Shown: in pieces, positions 33,865 to 45,800 of the stretch
Layout of the letters: each line of letters opens with the position of its first letter
Numbering within the stretch: the first letter of the stretch is position 1
Position numbers and translations under genes: made by a program
NCBI GenBank assembly: GCA_002900995.3
Contig: CM035304.1
Coordinates: forward strand, 6,216,134 to 6,280,133
DNA: 64,000 nucleotides
DNA from: Ganoderma boninense
Taxonomy: Eukaryota > Basidiomycota > Agaricomycetes > Polyporales > Polyporaceae
Direction of reading: 5' to 3'
Notes under the pieces: model-generated
Databases searched by the model: none
Told to the model about the DNA's origin: nothing
What the model saw: only the letters and a program-made list of their open reading frames with translations

Positions 33865-35712
33865 TTAAGAACCCGATGAACTATCGTAGTAGCGATACGG
33901 CGGCGGGAGCATGGTGATCGCCGTGTCCTCCAGCAGCGCCGTCAACCCAGGCGGGCCCCCCGCCAGGCGCACCCCGCCGTCGCTCTCGATTATCGTCAGG
34001 CGCGTCTGCACCCCAACGACCGTGCTCTCTGCTTCTCCATCTACACCTCTGTCTCCGTCTTCTGTGAGCTTCGAGTCTGGGTCGACATCGCGCGGCGAAG
34101 GCCGCGTCTCTGGCAACCCTCCGCGCGCCTCAGTTTCCATTGGCACGCCAGATCCCGCAAGTGACTCTGCAGCCACCGCAGTTGTCGTCCCGCCCCCGCG
34201 AGCCACCGCCGCCACCTCGCGTACACCCTTCACGTTCGCCATCGGCCGGAGAGACGGCAGGACAGAGATCGTGCGGGGAACCTGGGCGCGCCGCTGATCG
34301 AAGCCGAAGTCGAAGGGCTGGGGCGTCGGCGGCTCGACTGAGAGGCTGTTCACCGCGGCGCGCACGTGCAGGACATAGCCCCCATCCGTATCTCCTCCCT
34401 CTCTAGCGGGCTCTAATTGGGAGGAGTCGCCGTGGAGGAGGGAGGACTGCGCAGCGGTCGTTGTCGGGGACACAGTTGAGTACGCGTGGCGGCGGATGGC
34501 GGCCTTGCTGGACCTCAGGGACTTGGAGCGCGACACTGAGGGTTCGTGCTGCGTCGACCTGGACGAGTTGAGGGCTGCGTTAAAAATAGGCGCGATCAGG
34601 GAGACATCAGGTCAGCCTTCGATTCGAAGTGATGCAGAACGAGAAGCGTATCTCGAGACTGAGGCGAGGTAGGAGGTGGGAGCGGGAGTGAGCTGGGGAG
34701 GCGCACCTGTGTACTTGTCGTCGTCCTGGTGCTCACGAGCCCTGTCGCGCGTGCGTCGCCGGACGAGCCACCACCAGGTGACCAGGCCGGTGAGCATCGC
34801 GAGAATTGCCACGGCGCCGAGCACTATCCCGGCGATCTCGCCCGCCGGCACCGAGGCGTTGCGGTGGGGGCGCAGCGAGGTAGAGTGCTCCGCTGGTGTC
34901 GTAGAAGTAGAGGAGGTTGCGAGGGAGGACCTCGATCCGTCAGTTGACAATCCGTCCGTTGATGATGGAGTTCCTGTTGTTGGAGATGTGGATGTTGCGT
35001 TGCTAGGCTGTAGCGTGGTGGACGTTCTTGAAAGGGATTGATGGGGAGAAGAGGGCGAGCTGCGAGGGGATGTAGCGGTCACCAGCGTGCTCGAAGGAGT
35101 CAGCGTTGGGCTTGAAGGCTTGATTGTCGGGGGTTCCGTGACAGTGGAAGGTGGCGTGTCTGGCGGGCGCGCGGACGCGCCGGTCGTCGTCGAAGGGACC
35201 AAAGTAGTTACTGAGGTGGTCGGCAGGGTGGCAGGAATGGATGACGAGCAGGCCGCTGACTGCACCACAAAGTCGTTGGTGTCATCCTCGAAGAAGTCGT
35301 CATCGAATACTACGGCGTATAGAAGCCTCCCGACCGCACGCTGAGGCGGGGTCCAGCTGAATGAACTGCCTTCAATGGTGTCGAATTCCTGGAAGGTGTC
35401 TCCGGTGTTATCGTTGTAAATGACTAACGAGAATGGGGAGAACCCGCCAGTCCAAGTGAATGTGACAGGGTTGCATGGTGTCAAGCCCGAAAATGTGATA
35501 GTGTCGAATGTGGGACCCTCCGGTCGTCGGCCTTGGACAGCAGTAAGGATCGCGAGAAACGACGAGAGGACTATCAGAGGATGTCGTGATGGGGGTAGAG
35601 AGAAATAGTTCGACGCCCTCCAAGAATATGAGTGCCATGCACAATGGGAGCAGAAGAGCATCGTCCACAGAGGCCTGTGATGATGGTCTGGATGAGATTT
35701 CTGGTGGCGCAT
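33865..35712 (-). CDS. Single-pass membrane protein, Ser/Thr-rich ectodomain, PPPY tail (2)
   Basis: Two exons (35712-34707 and 34574-33865), up to 571 aa. Signal anchor LIVLSSFLAILTAVQG, then a small domain with FTWTGGFSPFSLVIY, a Ser/Thr/Pro stalk, and one transmembrane helix (EIAGIVLGAVAILAMLTGLV) followed by WWWLVRRRTRDR. The cytoplasmic tail contains DGGVRLAGG and ends LPPPYRYYDSSSGS. The small ectodomain, stalk, helix, DGGVRLAGG and C-terminal PPPY make it a paralogue of the genes at 38.1-39.8 and 57.4-59.0 kb. The single intron falls at the same place, just after the membrane-proximal basic segment, and in the same phase. Start codon uncertain; two Met precede the signal. Confidence 0.8.
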
Positions 35713-36118
35713 AAGCAGTGACCATTTTGGCGATACATTACATGTCCACCTACCTCAAATACTGATTTCCCTCTCATAGAGCTTTGGAAGGGACGTCGTA
35801 TGCACCTCGTTGGAAGCCCGTCGCACTTTGTGGCGTCACAGTGAGTGGGCCATGTGAGGTTATAAGGAAAATACTCACCAGATGCTGAAGGGACTCCAAA
35901 ACCAGGGAGCCGGAGGAACGTCAGACGAAATGGTCCGAGGCTTGGCTCAAATACGAAAGCAGGGGCTCCGGGGAGCGCATCGACATATGGGAGGCCGAGA
36001 GTTATATGTGGGAGTGAGACCGGCGAGGAACCAAGGGGCCCTGAGGTATGGCTACCACCTGATGGTCGTCGTGGTGGAAGCCAATAACACGACATGAACA
36101 ACGGGACCTTTAGTGCGA

Positions 36119-36721
36119 CTACCTCCCAATCATGACAGCAGTATCAGACTGTAGAGTACAATACCCGTGAAGTCTTCCGTTCCAAGAACCTGAGAAGGAT
36201 TTAGCCGGTGTTAGGGACTATGGAAAGACGATGATACGTACGTGCTCCACGATATCCGGCGGTTGGCATCGAGAAAGACGAGGCGAAATCCTGCCCTGGA
36301 CGGTGCGCACCATTCAATGTCTGTGAGCAATAAAGTCGATATCCTGTTGCATGGGTGCGTAATGTGCTGGTGAAATTGAACCTCGGCGAGTCCGCAACGA
36401 AGGGGACTTCGAATTATACCTTTACTCTCGATGATGACGCGCATTTGGGAGGGGAGACCGGGTCAAAGAATTCGAAGTTAGAGTTAGTTGAGCCGGCTAC
36501 ACGGCAAAGTTTCTTGAAACAGTTGAAAGCGGTGATAGACAGATGTAATGAATACGTTCTATCTGGCTTCTCGAGGCTGCCCATCAACTTGAACCCTCTC
36601 GCGCCAGAGGACTCGTTTTTTTCTCCGGGCAAGGGGGCAAATGGGATCAGACCCCGCGGAAGTGGATCTGTGATGCTGGAGAGATTATCACGACCACGCA
36701 CTCACCGCAATTGACGAGCAT
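36119..36721 (-). CDS. Small four-exon gene, 137 aa, unknown
   Basis: Inferred exons 36721-36706, 36667-36420, 36320-36242 and 36189-36119, all phases consistent, 138 codons. It begins MLVNC and continues DPLPRGLIPFAPLPGEKNES. No signal peptide, membrane helix or known motif is seen. The first exon encodes only five residues plus one base. An alternative reading of exon 3 in another frame (IEWCAPSRAGFRLVFLDANR) looks protein-like but does not fit the phases. A gene is likely, the product unknown. Confidence 0.5.
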
Positions 36722-37169
36722 AAATCCGGTGGAGACGCACCATCGACCGGCGAGAGAAAGAATCGTCCCACCTGCCAACGGGTGAATGGTGAATGGGAGT
36801 TTCCAACGTCTGCTGGTGAACCTTCATTACCGAAGAGGATGGGAAGGTGGAACACGAAGTACAACGTGCGGTAAGGAGTCAAGGCCCCCTTGATAGAGGC
36901 ATCCAGGGGACGTTGTCACTGTCAGGGCACAACAAATCGAAGTTGCTCCGGATGCGGATGCAGCCGTACTATTATATAATATTTCAGATCCAACGCGCCT
37001 ACGACATCAAATTCAATCGAGTCGTGATCGGGGCAGGTCCGTAGAGGTTCGCCCGGCGACCCGACTTTACGACCGGTTGCCCGATCGGCACATCACTATT
37101 ACTCGTCTCCTCCACAGACCAAATCCAAACGCACAACTCACAACCTTGAACCGACAATACCCTACAATC

Positions 37170-37615
37170 ATGTCCACGTCCAGTACTCACCAGGACGATG
37201 ACCCACAGTGGTTGTTGGGTATTCCTTGGACATCACTAGGAGTGCAGGACGCACTGTACAAGGCTGCTCCTGCCGCGACACTCGAAGACGACGGTCTTAG
37301 ATTGCATGCACTCGCGGAGGCCGACCGCAAGGCCCACTACCCCGCTTACGCCTTCAACTGGGCCCTCTATACCATTGGTGTAGTCATAGAACTATAGAGG
37401 AAGTAGACACCGAGGGCAACCTCGAGAACAGTCTGGATCCCTTGACGAACGAGGACATGTTGATTTTCATCCTCCGGAGAAAGAGCGGGGCCGTCTCGGA
37501 ATGTGACCTTGACAAGCCCGGGAGCCCTCACCTTGTCCCGCCACTCGCCACCGACGCGCAGGTGAAGGAATTGAAGCGACAGGGCTGGGTTGTCCGATGG
37601 TACAAGAAGGCATAA
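37170..37615 (+). pseudogene. Unknown small gene, frameshifted (paralogue of 42.0-kb gene)
   Basis: Begins MSTSSTHQDDDPQWLLGIPW and resembles the 42001 gene in order: a GIPWT motif, an Ala-rich helix, (D/N)WA..(S/T)IG, a hydrophobic M..(L/I)..(I/L)LR.KSG strand, and TDAQVKELKRQGW..RWYK at the end. Reading frame is lost by a small indel near 37380. Upstream frame stops at 37397, while the similarity continues in another frame to TAA at 37615. The gap (20 nt between possible GT and AG) is too short for an intron. Could also be a sequencing error. Function unknown. A TATA-like TATTATATAATATT lies about 200 bp upstream. Confidence 0.55.
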
Positions 37616-38119
37616 AGGACATCTACAACGACGAGAAGACGGTGGTGAGTCGATACTATCGATATCCACCCTGCTAACAAGCAATGCACTGATCTTCCCG
37701 TCCCATAGTGCGATCTGCCTATGATTACAGGAGCTCGAGGAGAGGCTGAATTTGGAGTGAATGATGGATGGATGCCGTCGTAGTGTTCGATATGATCGCG
37801 GCGAAGGCGATGTATGATCGAGAGTGGGAATATTCGCATATATCCTGCGAGGGTACGACATGTATCACTGTCTCGGGGGAAGGAGCACACCACACCCAGT
37901 TTACCCATAATCTTCTGCTCGTCTGCTCTGGATCCCAGTGCTCCATCTCGCTCCACCATGCATAACAGCCTTTTCCGCGACGTGCTGCATATCGGGCCAG
38001 GCCGCTGGCGCACAAGGCTCACGTCGCCGCTCCCGTAGATTCCCAATACACAGCTGTCAGTGCGCACACACCGCACAGACGACGCGCCAATCAGTCGAAA
38101 AGGTGCGGTTAAATCAACG
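37616..38119. other. Intergenic, no gene seen
   Basis: Short frames only. It lies between the convergent ends of the 37-kb unknown gene and membrane-protein gene 3. Confidence 0.5.
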
Positions 38120-39828
38120 TCATCGGAACCGCTGGTAGGGCGGGGGCTGGACCGTCCATCTCCTAGAACCATCGTTCATGTGTTCGTCATCGAACGCTTC
38201 GCCGGGCAGCCCCCCCGCGAGCCGCACGCCCCCATCCTCTTCGAATCGCGTGAACTGAGCCCCGGTGGACCGCTCGTCCGTCGGAACAGCCACGTAACTC
38301 TGTGCGATCCTTGAGTCGGGCCCGCGAGAGGGCTCAGACGGCGGCACGGGGAGCTCCCTCGGGAGAGAGCCTGGCTTCGAGTCCGAGTCGGTCGGACGGG
38401 TATGCATGTGTTGATTTGTCGGCGCGAAGTCGATGCTAGGAGACTTCCGCATGCCATCGTCGAGGGCGGTGAGCGCACGGCCCTGCACACCGACGGGACC
38501 TTCGGGAGAACTTGGAGGGAAGAACGACTCGGGAGCGTTCCTCGGGTGCGCTGCGCCGTACCCGTCCCATGGCCCGCGATACGATGTCGGTACGTAATCT
38601 TCGCTGCCTGTCGGAAGGAGAAGCTGACGGGTGCCGTCGCGGTCACTGTAGCCGGGCTCCGCGAATGGGTCCGGTGACCTGGAAGACGAAGACGGAGACG
38701 AGAACGGGGCCGCGGTTGGGAGCGGTCGCAGGCGGCGACCTTCTAGCACAGACGTCACTGCCCCGGACGACATCGACATCTGCGGCCCGGCGGAGCGGAG
38801 CCTGGGGTCCACGTCGGAGTCTGTGCGCAGGACAGGGCGGTCAGCGACAGCTCAGTCCCCATCCCAGATTCAACGCCTCTGTGCGTTGCGGTGGATGGAT
38901 AGATATGGGGCTGACCTTCAGATATGTCCGAGCCTAGAGCGTCCATTTCTCTTCTGGCAGAGGTCGGTCGCCTCCTGCGCCTGCAGCAGAACCAGACCAT
39001 CATCCCTGCGAGGACGAGCACGCCTATACCTGCGACCGCTACTCCAGCGGTGGCTCCCGTGCTCAAGACAGCGCGATGGGGAGCGGGACTGGCATTACTT
39101 CCGCTCTCAGTCGGAGTGCGCATGATCGTTGTTTCTGTGAAGACAATGACGCTAGTCCCGCTACTAGTGGATGATGGTGGCGATGTTGAAGATCGTGATA
39201 TATTGAACGGCGAAGGGGAAGAAGAAGGCCCCGAAGACGTAGAGCGCGAGCTGGTGGAGGAGGACTCGCTTGTAGGTGTCGAAGTTCTCGAGGGCGGTGT
39301 TGTAGGTGCTTCGGTGGGGCTCAAAGTGGTGCTGGAAGAGGTGGTAGTGGAGGAAGTCGTAGCGGAAGAAGTCGTAGTGGAAGAAGTCGTGGTGGAAGAA
39401 GTTTTAGTCTTGGTCGGGGACGTAGTAGTGGTAGATCCGGTGGATGAAGTGGAGTCAAAGCAGCTGGTGTCGTCGCTCGGTTGGATCATCAGGGGGCCAG
39501 CACTTGCGACATGGTTCGCGCTGTCGCGTAGCTCGAAGGAAACGGTATGCCCCGCAGGGACGGGCATGACCCAAGGGAATCCGTCGCCGCTCAATGGATA
39601 GATTCCGTAGGATGCATTCCAGGGCAGGCTTACGGATATTGAGAGAGTGTACGTTGGTGTCCCACCTGTCCATGCGAAGGCGTACGTTTGACACTGCAAG
39701 GGGGTAGGCAGTGGTTGCAGGAACGAGAAGCTATCCTGTGTCGATGCTGGAGGAACAAGGACAAGAATGGCAAGACATGCGATGAGCCAGGACAATGCGG
39801 CAAAAGGAGCGAGGTCGCGTAGCTCCAT
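38120..39828 (-). CDS. Single-pass membrane protein, Ser/Thr-rich ectodomain, PPPY tail (3)
   Basis: Two exons (39828-38916 and 38820-38120), 537 aa. Start MELRDLAPF is supported by the paralogue at 58993, which starts MELHGHTPY. Signal LIACLAILVLVPPAST, then FLQPLPTPLQC and FAWTGGTPTYTLS (small Kre9/Knh1-like ectodomain), then a long Thr/Ser stalk. One transmembrane helix follows (AGVAVAGIGVLVLAGMMVWF) with CCRRRRR. The tail contains YVAVPTDERS, DGGVRLAGGLPGE and ends VQPPPYQRFR. Very close to the 57.4-59.0 kb gene, including intron position and phase. It is followed upstream by a decayed GDSL esterase copy, so the pair is half of a segmental duplication. Confidence 0.85.
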
Positions 39829-40299
39829 ACGTCGAAGCGGAAGGGAGGGGGAAGACGGAGTTGCGTCCCCAGATGCTGCATGTCCCAACTTTGCCTGAGT
39901 GGCGTTTGAACGCTGGCACGTCTGATAGGGTTGCGGATTCAACGCGTCCGAACAATCAGGACCCGCATCGCATCTCAGAGAATCGTCACACACCTATCAA
40001 TATCCTCATCAGCAAGCTATCGGCGCACGCACCGGTTTGGGGCCGCCAATACTGCGATCGAGGCTTGAAATGGGGCGAGCGGTGGTCAGGCCAGTGCCGA
40101 ATATGAAGGGGGTCGGGGCACGAGACACTTACCAACTGGTACAGTACACAACGCTCATATACCAGAATACATTGCGGCGTACATTCATTCGTCTTCGACC
40201 TAGTAATCGTCAATATCTACTCTTGCGCACCCACTCAGCAACATCGTCTACCGACCGACCTAACTGAAATCTTCCAAGAACGCATCACTTCTCACGCTT
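39829..40299. other. Intergenic between membrane protein 3 and esterase pseudogene
   Basis: No gene seen. It corresponds to the spacer at 58994-59427 in the second copy of the duplicated block. Confidence 0.5.
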
Positions 40300-41100
40300 C
40301 AGCGCATCACTCGACGCGGAATCCGTCAAAATACTCATGCCCTCTTTCAACGGATGACTGCGAGGACTGCATGCCCATGTCAGCCTCAAACACTTCCTGC
40401 GAACCCGCTGGCACTCACTTGAAAATATAAATCGCCGCCGCGACGCGGCACATGCGGACGCATGCCTCCATGCTCATGTACCACAACGCCTTGTGCCCCA
40501 TGTCTGGTCGAAACACCCTGTCCCAAATCCTGATGAGCTGTGAGAACGAGAACGCAACGTTCTACGCAGGTGCGGGCGCCTGTTCGTCAATGCACTCGCT
40601 GCGGCCTATCGGGTTGACGGCCCAGTATGTGAACGCCACAGGTACTGCCGTCACCGCCAGACTCAAGATAAGGAAGACACTCACTTAGGCCTACGAAGCC
40701 GACTTTCCTACACACACCGCATAGTCCACCAGAGTTGACCCCATACCGTTTTCCAAATTTCCAGACGTACGCCTCTTCCCATCCACAAAGCTTCCGCCTG
40801 TGCAGTGGTACCTGCACCCGATGGAGTGACCACGCGAAGGAGCAAAAGGCCCACCCTAATTCTGCCCTCCATTGTGGTAAGAGTCCTATTAGATCAGAAA
40901 CAGCCATTGCTCCAGAGTCATAGTCGATAACAGGGGACGTACGCCGAACGACGTAGCGACAGTGGTCTTCATGCTCCAAGCCCTCCAGGCCAATTCCTGC
41001 GTTCGTGTCGAACACTAAGCTCGACAGTGACCCGCATCTGGAGAGGTAGATGGCTGTGTTGCCATCCGTCGGGGGACTGAGACGCAGCGCGAAGGACAAG
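40300..41100 (-). pseudogene. Decayed GDSL/CE16-like esterase copy
   Basis: Pieces line up in order with the intact gene at 61611-59428. They are an N-terminal segment SPPTDGNTAIYLSRCGSLSS (with DTNAGIGLEGL after it), exon scraps LVDYA and KVGFVGL, a segment ending in a Cys-rich motif near 40430-40560 (VAFS..QLIRIWDRVF), and a final HPLKEGMSILTD near 40322-40356. The GDSY motif exon and the GIND exon are missing, the signal peptide is out of frame, and total length is about a third of the intact gene. It is a broken duplicate. Confidence 0.7.
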
Positions 41101-42000
41101 AGAGAGGAAGAGGAAGTTCAGCCACTGGTCGTAGCCATTGTTATGACGGTAAAATTATTATTATTACCGAGGCTGTAATGTGATTAGTAGCGCTCTTAAA
41201 CAAGTATAGTTATGTAAGTCTAATCACATTAACCTATATTGTTAGACCTGCCCTAAATCAGGCTCCTCCGGCTTCAGGTTTCAAGTTGCAGAGTCGCAGA
41301 CCAACTCCATGATAGTACGCTTGTACTGTCGACCCATTGAAATGGCCTCTGTTTCTCCCCCCTTCAACGTTTTTCATGCTCCATCGGACCTTCGCTTCGC
41401 CTATTTTCTCACAAAGGAGGAATGAGGGAAACTCGGTGTCCAAGTTGATGGCTACTTATTTTCGTAGATGGTGCGTCAGGACTAGTAGTCCACAACATGG
41501 CCATGCCGCAGCAAATCTTGACCTCCATACCGATGGGCATTGACCACTGCCGTCGAGAGGACTGAGCGGGCACAGTATGCGAGTAACGAAATCCCTCGTT
41601 GGTAAGCACCGATTTGTCTGCGCGTTCACCTCGAGCTCATCTTGCATGGCAATAGAACTGCCAAACCCATGGAGCACGAAGTTCTGAGTCTAACGTATGA
41701 ACTCAGGAGGTGAACGATTACGGAGAACCATTGCTCTGTTCAAAGCTTCCCGCTGACCTCGACGCACGATACATCCATCTCTCCATGGCTCGACTGGTAC
41801 CATCACCCAGACCGGATCTCTCATCCGTTGCGCCCAAGGACACGTGGCGACCGGGACTCCAGTGTATACGCTGTGATACAGAAACCCCAGTCCCTCCGAT
41901 CATCGCCCAAAACTCACGGGTCAAGACCACGGTTCGGCGGTCGACGACCGACCATCCCACGCCCAACTTAACTCCCAGCTGCCATCCCTTCCTCAGCGCA
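41101..42000. other. Upstream region of 42.0-kb gene
   Basis: About 0.9 kb, AT-rich around 41150-41240. An open frame runs into the 42001 gene from 41710 but shows no conserved features before Met 42001. No other gene seen. Confidence 0.45.
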
Positions 42001-42420
42001 ATGTCCTCAGGGACGACGTCGAGCATCTCCCATGAATCCAACAAGATCTGGTACTACGGCATCCCGTGGACGTTTATGCAGATTGAAGGAGCCTTGGCGT
42101 GCGCAGAGCCCACGGCAGAGCCAGCCGAGCTCGAACGCCGCAAACGCGCAAGGGAGAACTTGCAGTGGGACCCTCAGCAACCTGACAACATGGACGCCTT
42201 CGACTGGGCATACGGAAGCATCGGTGCGATCGTCGACAGGCACCCCGATGGCCTCGTTACGGCGATATGCGAGGATCCGTCGATGATGTGCCGGATCGAT
42301 GTGTTGGTCCTCCGAATGAAGAGTGGAAACTCGGAAGGCGACTTGGAGGGCAGTCCTGATTTGGCGGAGACGCGCGTCCCGACGGAGGCGCAGGTGGAGG
42401 AGTTGAAGAGGAGAGGATGA
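42001..42420 (+). pseudogene. Unknown small gene truncated by stop and copia insertion
   Basis: Begins MSSGTTSSISHESNKIWYYG and resembles the 37170 gene (GIPWT, Ala-rich helix, FDWAYGSIG, hydrophobic IDVLVLRMKSG, TEAQVEELKRRG). The frame meets TGA at 42418, where the paralogue has Trp (RQGW). The reading then continues FVRW up to the retrotransposon and, after it, YKGAVFETVRDA-stop at 55115-55153. The copia element thus sits exactly between the Trp and Tyr codons of the conserved RWY ending. Whether the TGA predates the insertion cannot be told. Function unknown. Confidence 0.6.
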
Positions 42421-42428
42421 TTTGTCAG

Positions 42429-42433
42429 GTGGT
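42429..42433. repeat. Target-site duplication of copia element, left copy
   Basis: GTGGT, repeated at 55111-55115. Confidence 0.9.
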
Positions 42434-42784
42434 TGTTGAACATAGTGGGAGACGCCCACTATGGGGAGGGCACTACACGCAGTGTGCACGCATACTCACC
42501 TGGCTAGTGTGAGGTAGAGGCTTGTATCGAGTGAGGAGAAGAGAGAGAAGAGCTGTTCTTCATTAGGGCCAATGGGGGCCATATATATACTACAGGATGT
42601 ACTGTATTACTAAGGCTATACAGTACGGGAACGCACTGCCAGAGACATCGAGGCAGTGCGACACATGAGATGATCATGTGGGCAGCTATACAGCGCCTGT
42701 GCAGATGGATGAGATATCGGGCTGTGCCGATATCTATGTACACAGCTATGCCGTGCATGCAGTGCTCGGCTATGCTGTTCAACA
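42434..42784 (-). repeat. Copia 3' LTR
   Basis: 351 bp, no difference found from 54760-55110. Contains TATATATA (about 42586). Confidence 0.95.
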
Positions 42785-42795
42785 CTCCCCCTCGC
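42785..42795 (-). other. Copia polypurine tract
   Basis: GCGAGGGGGAG on the minus strand, directly beside the 3' LTR. This is the expected plus-strand primer site. Confidence 0.8.
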
Positions 42796-42836
42796 TAAGT
42801 ACGCACCCACAAGTACGCAAGCGGATATGGCGCGCT

Positions 42837-45800
42837 TTAGGCAGCCTTAGGGAAATGCAAACCAAGGTAGGGACGGAAGCGGTGGAACTTCACAGTGCCC
42901 AAATTCTTGGTGAAAATATCAGCGGGATTGTTAGTCCCTTCGACATAGAATATGTCGGTGATGCCTCGATCGTACACTTCACGGATGTAGTGATAGCGGA
43001 TGTCGATGTGTTTCGACCTCGCTTCCGTTACAGCGTTTTGTCCAATGTGAATGGAGCCTTGGTTGTCTCCAGACAATGGTACACGGTCGAGATGATAGCC
43101 AAGTTCAGCAAGCAAGTTGTGAACCCAGACTATCTGGCAACTACAGTCGCTCATTGCCATATATTCAGCCTCAGTAGAGGAGAGGGCAATGGTCTTCTGT
43201 GCACGTGAGACCCACGAGAATGCACAGTTCGCTAACTTTAGCATGAAGCCAGTTTGCGAGCGTCGAGTGTATGGGTCTGAGGCCCAATCACTATCAGTCC
43301 CAGCTGTTAAGCCAAGCTGAGATTCGCCGTTATAAACCAAGGTGTATTTCTTGGTTCCGACGAGGTAGCGGCAGATGTGGAGTGCCTTGCTAAGGTGATC
43401 CGTGCTCGGGTTCGCAGCGTATTGTGCCAGTTTGGTCACAGCGAAAGTCAAATCCGGTCTCGTACCCAGCATGAGGTAGAGCAGAGAACCGATGATTTTC
43501 TGATATCTGGAGCGAAGTTCCGGTGTGGATTGTTCTGTGTTGGGTGCAGGTATGTAACCCGCAGGGAGTGGAGTTAAAGCAGGTCGCGCGTTTGTCATGC
43601 CGCAGCGGTCCAGTACTTTTTCCAAATATGCACGCTGATCTAAGAAGATCTTTCGACCTATGCGAGTAATGCGCATGCGCAAGAACTCTTTGGCATCGCC
43701 AAGATCACGGCATTCCCACTTCTTCATGAAGCGAGCTTTGAGGAGAGCTACAAGCTTCTTGTTGCGCCCACAGAAAAGCGCATCGTCAACATAGACGATT
43801 ACAACTACAAGTTCACCATCTGAGTGATGTCTGTAGATGTACAATCCTGCATCGTTGGTGAGGCGTTTAAAGCCCATCAACTTCATGGACTCAGACAAGG
43901 TGCGCCACCACGCTAAGCCTGCCTGTTTAAGTCCGTATAGAGCACGCTTCAATCTGAAGACTTTGTGCTCAGAGCCAGGGATGCGAAATCCTTCTGGCTG
44001 CTCCAGGTAGATTTCTTCATCCAGTTTACCATATAGGTAAGCACTGCGCACATCGAGTCCTGAAATGTGCCAGTCCTCGAGTGCTGCAAGCGCTATGATG
44101 AGACGGACTGTCTCAAAGCGCACAACTGGAGAGAATATCTTGTCGAAGTCTTCGCCTTCGACCTGGGAGAAGCCTTTCGCTACAAGTCTGGCTTTCTTTC
44201 GACCGTCAGTTTTGACGTCGAATACCCAGCGGTTTTTGACAACCTTACGTCCTTTTGGACGATCGACCACATCATAAACATCGCGCCTGCGAAGAGCCTC
44301 TAGTTCTTCGCGGCAAGCGGTAAACCACTCCTTTTGCTCAGCCTTTGGTAGGCTGGTGATATCACGGTAAGTCCACTCGCGCACATTAGGCGGTGGTACT
44401 TTCTCCCCCTCATTTGGTGGGATCGCTTTCGCGATGAGGAATTGGATGAGACTAGCTCCCCCTTCCCGGCATAGTTGTGCCTCATCAGTTCTAGGAGCAC
44501 GCAAGACACCTTCGACTTCTTCAGACGATTGACCTGATGACTCTTCTTCAGACTCGTCGTCAGACTCATCTTCAGACTCGTCGTCAGACTCATCTTCAGA
44601 CTCGTCGTCATCTTCTTCTTCCTCATCATCATCGTCATCATCGTCTTCGTCGGGGTCTGGCCCATCTGGACTAGGAGCTGAAGGTTGAGGTTGAGGTGGG
44701 ACGTATGCAGGTACTGGGTCTGAGCCCGAGTCCTCCTCTTCCTCAGCATCGCTACTACTAGACGAGATTACAGGGGTAGGTTCCCTGTGCGTGCGCATCG
44801 AAGGTGGAAGAAAAACAGGTAGATCGCGTTCAGCAGATCTTTGGCGTGATTGTGGAAGTGATCGGGTGTAACTAGGTCCGGGAACCTGTTCATCCCTTGA
44901 AGGAGGTGCAGTCCGAGAGCGACTCGGCTGTTCACCAATCATTCGTTTCCACGATCCCCGTTTCTCAATATCCTTAGAAATGTCTGTAGGGTGTCGTGAT
45001 TCACCATAGACATTGCCTTCGCGAACTGGTACTTTCCGCTCCCTCGCAGGCCGTCGCGATCCTTCCGCGACTTGCCTTTCAACCGGAGGAGGTTGCGGCG
45101 GCATAGGGTGTTGCACTACTGGTACATTCTCCCTGCGCTGTGCGCTAGGTTGAGATGGTACAGGAGGTACAGCTGGAGCTGGTGCAGGTGCGACGTCTCG
45201 CGCCTTACCCTTGCCCTTTGTGGAAGGTTTTGTGGGAGGACGGCGTGGCTCATCGCCGTCATCAGGGAGTAAAGAAGGAGCAGTTGCCTGGTCGACAGGT
45301 TCAACTGGTTCGGGCGCATCATGCTGCCCTTGTCGCTTCTTGTCGTGCGAGCACTTTGGAAACAAGGTCTCATCAAACAATGCTTGTGCAGCAGTAAAGA
45401 TGATGTTGTTTGGCAAGCGCATGAACTTATGGTTGTGGTTGCCAGCACCAATACCAAGATAAATCATCAGCTCCGACTTGGGCGATAATTTGTTCTTGCG
45501 AATTTCGGGTGGCAAGTATACATATGCTCCACAACCGAATACTCGTAGGTGACTGATGTCTGGCTTGGTACCATTCAAAAGTTCATATGGTGTCCGCCAT
45601 TCAAGGCGACGCATGGGGGTCCTGTTGTACAGGTGCGCTGCGTGTTCGAAGGAGAATTCCCACCAAGACTGAGGAATGCAGGCATCATGCCTCATAGCTT
45701 CACTCTTGTCCATGAGCGTTCGAATGATTCGCTCTGCGCGGCCATTCTGTTGATGAATATGAGGCGCGCTTGGAATGATCTCAATGCCACGGTCTTTGAG

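Noticed and set aside
41710..42000. Upstream extension of the 42.0-kb unknown gene
   Set aside because: The paralogue starts at the equivalent of 42001 and the upstream residues show no matching features.
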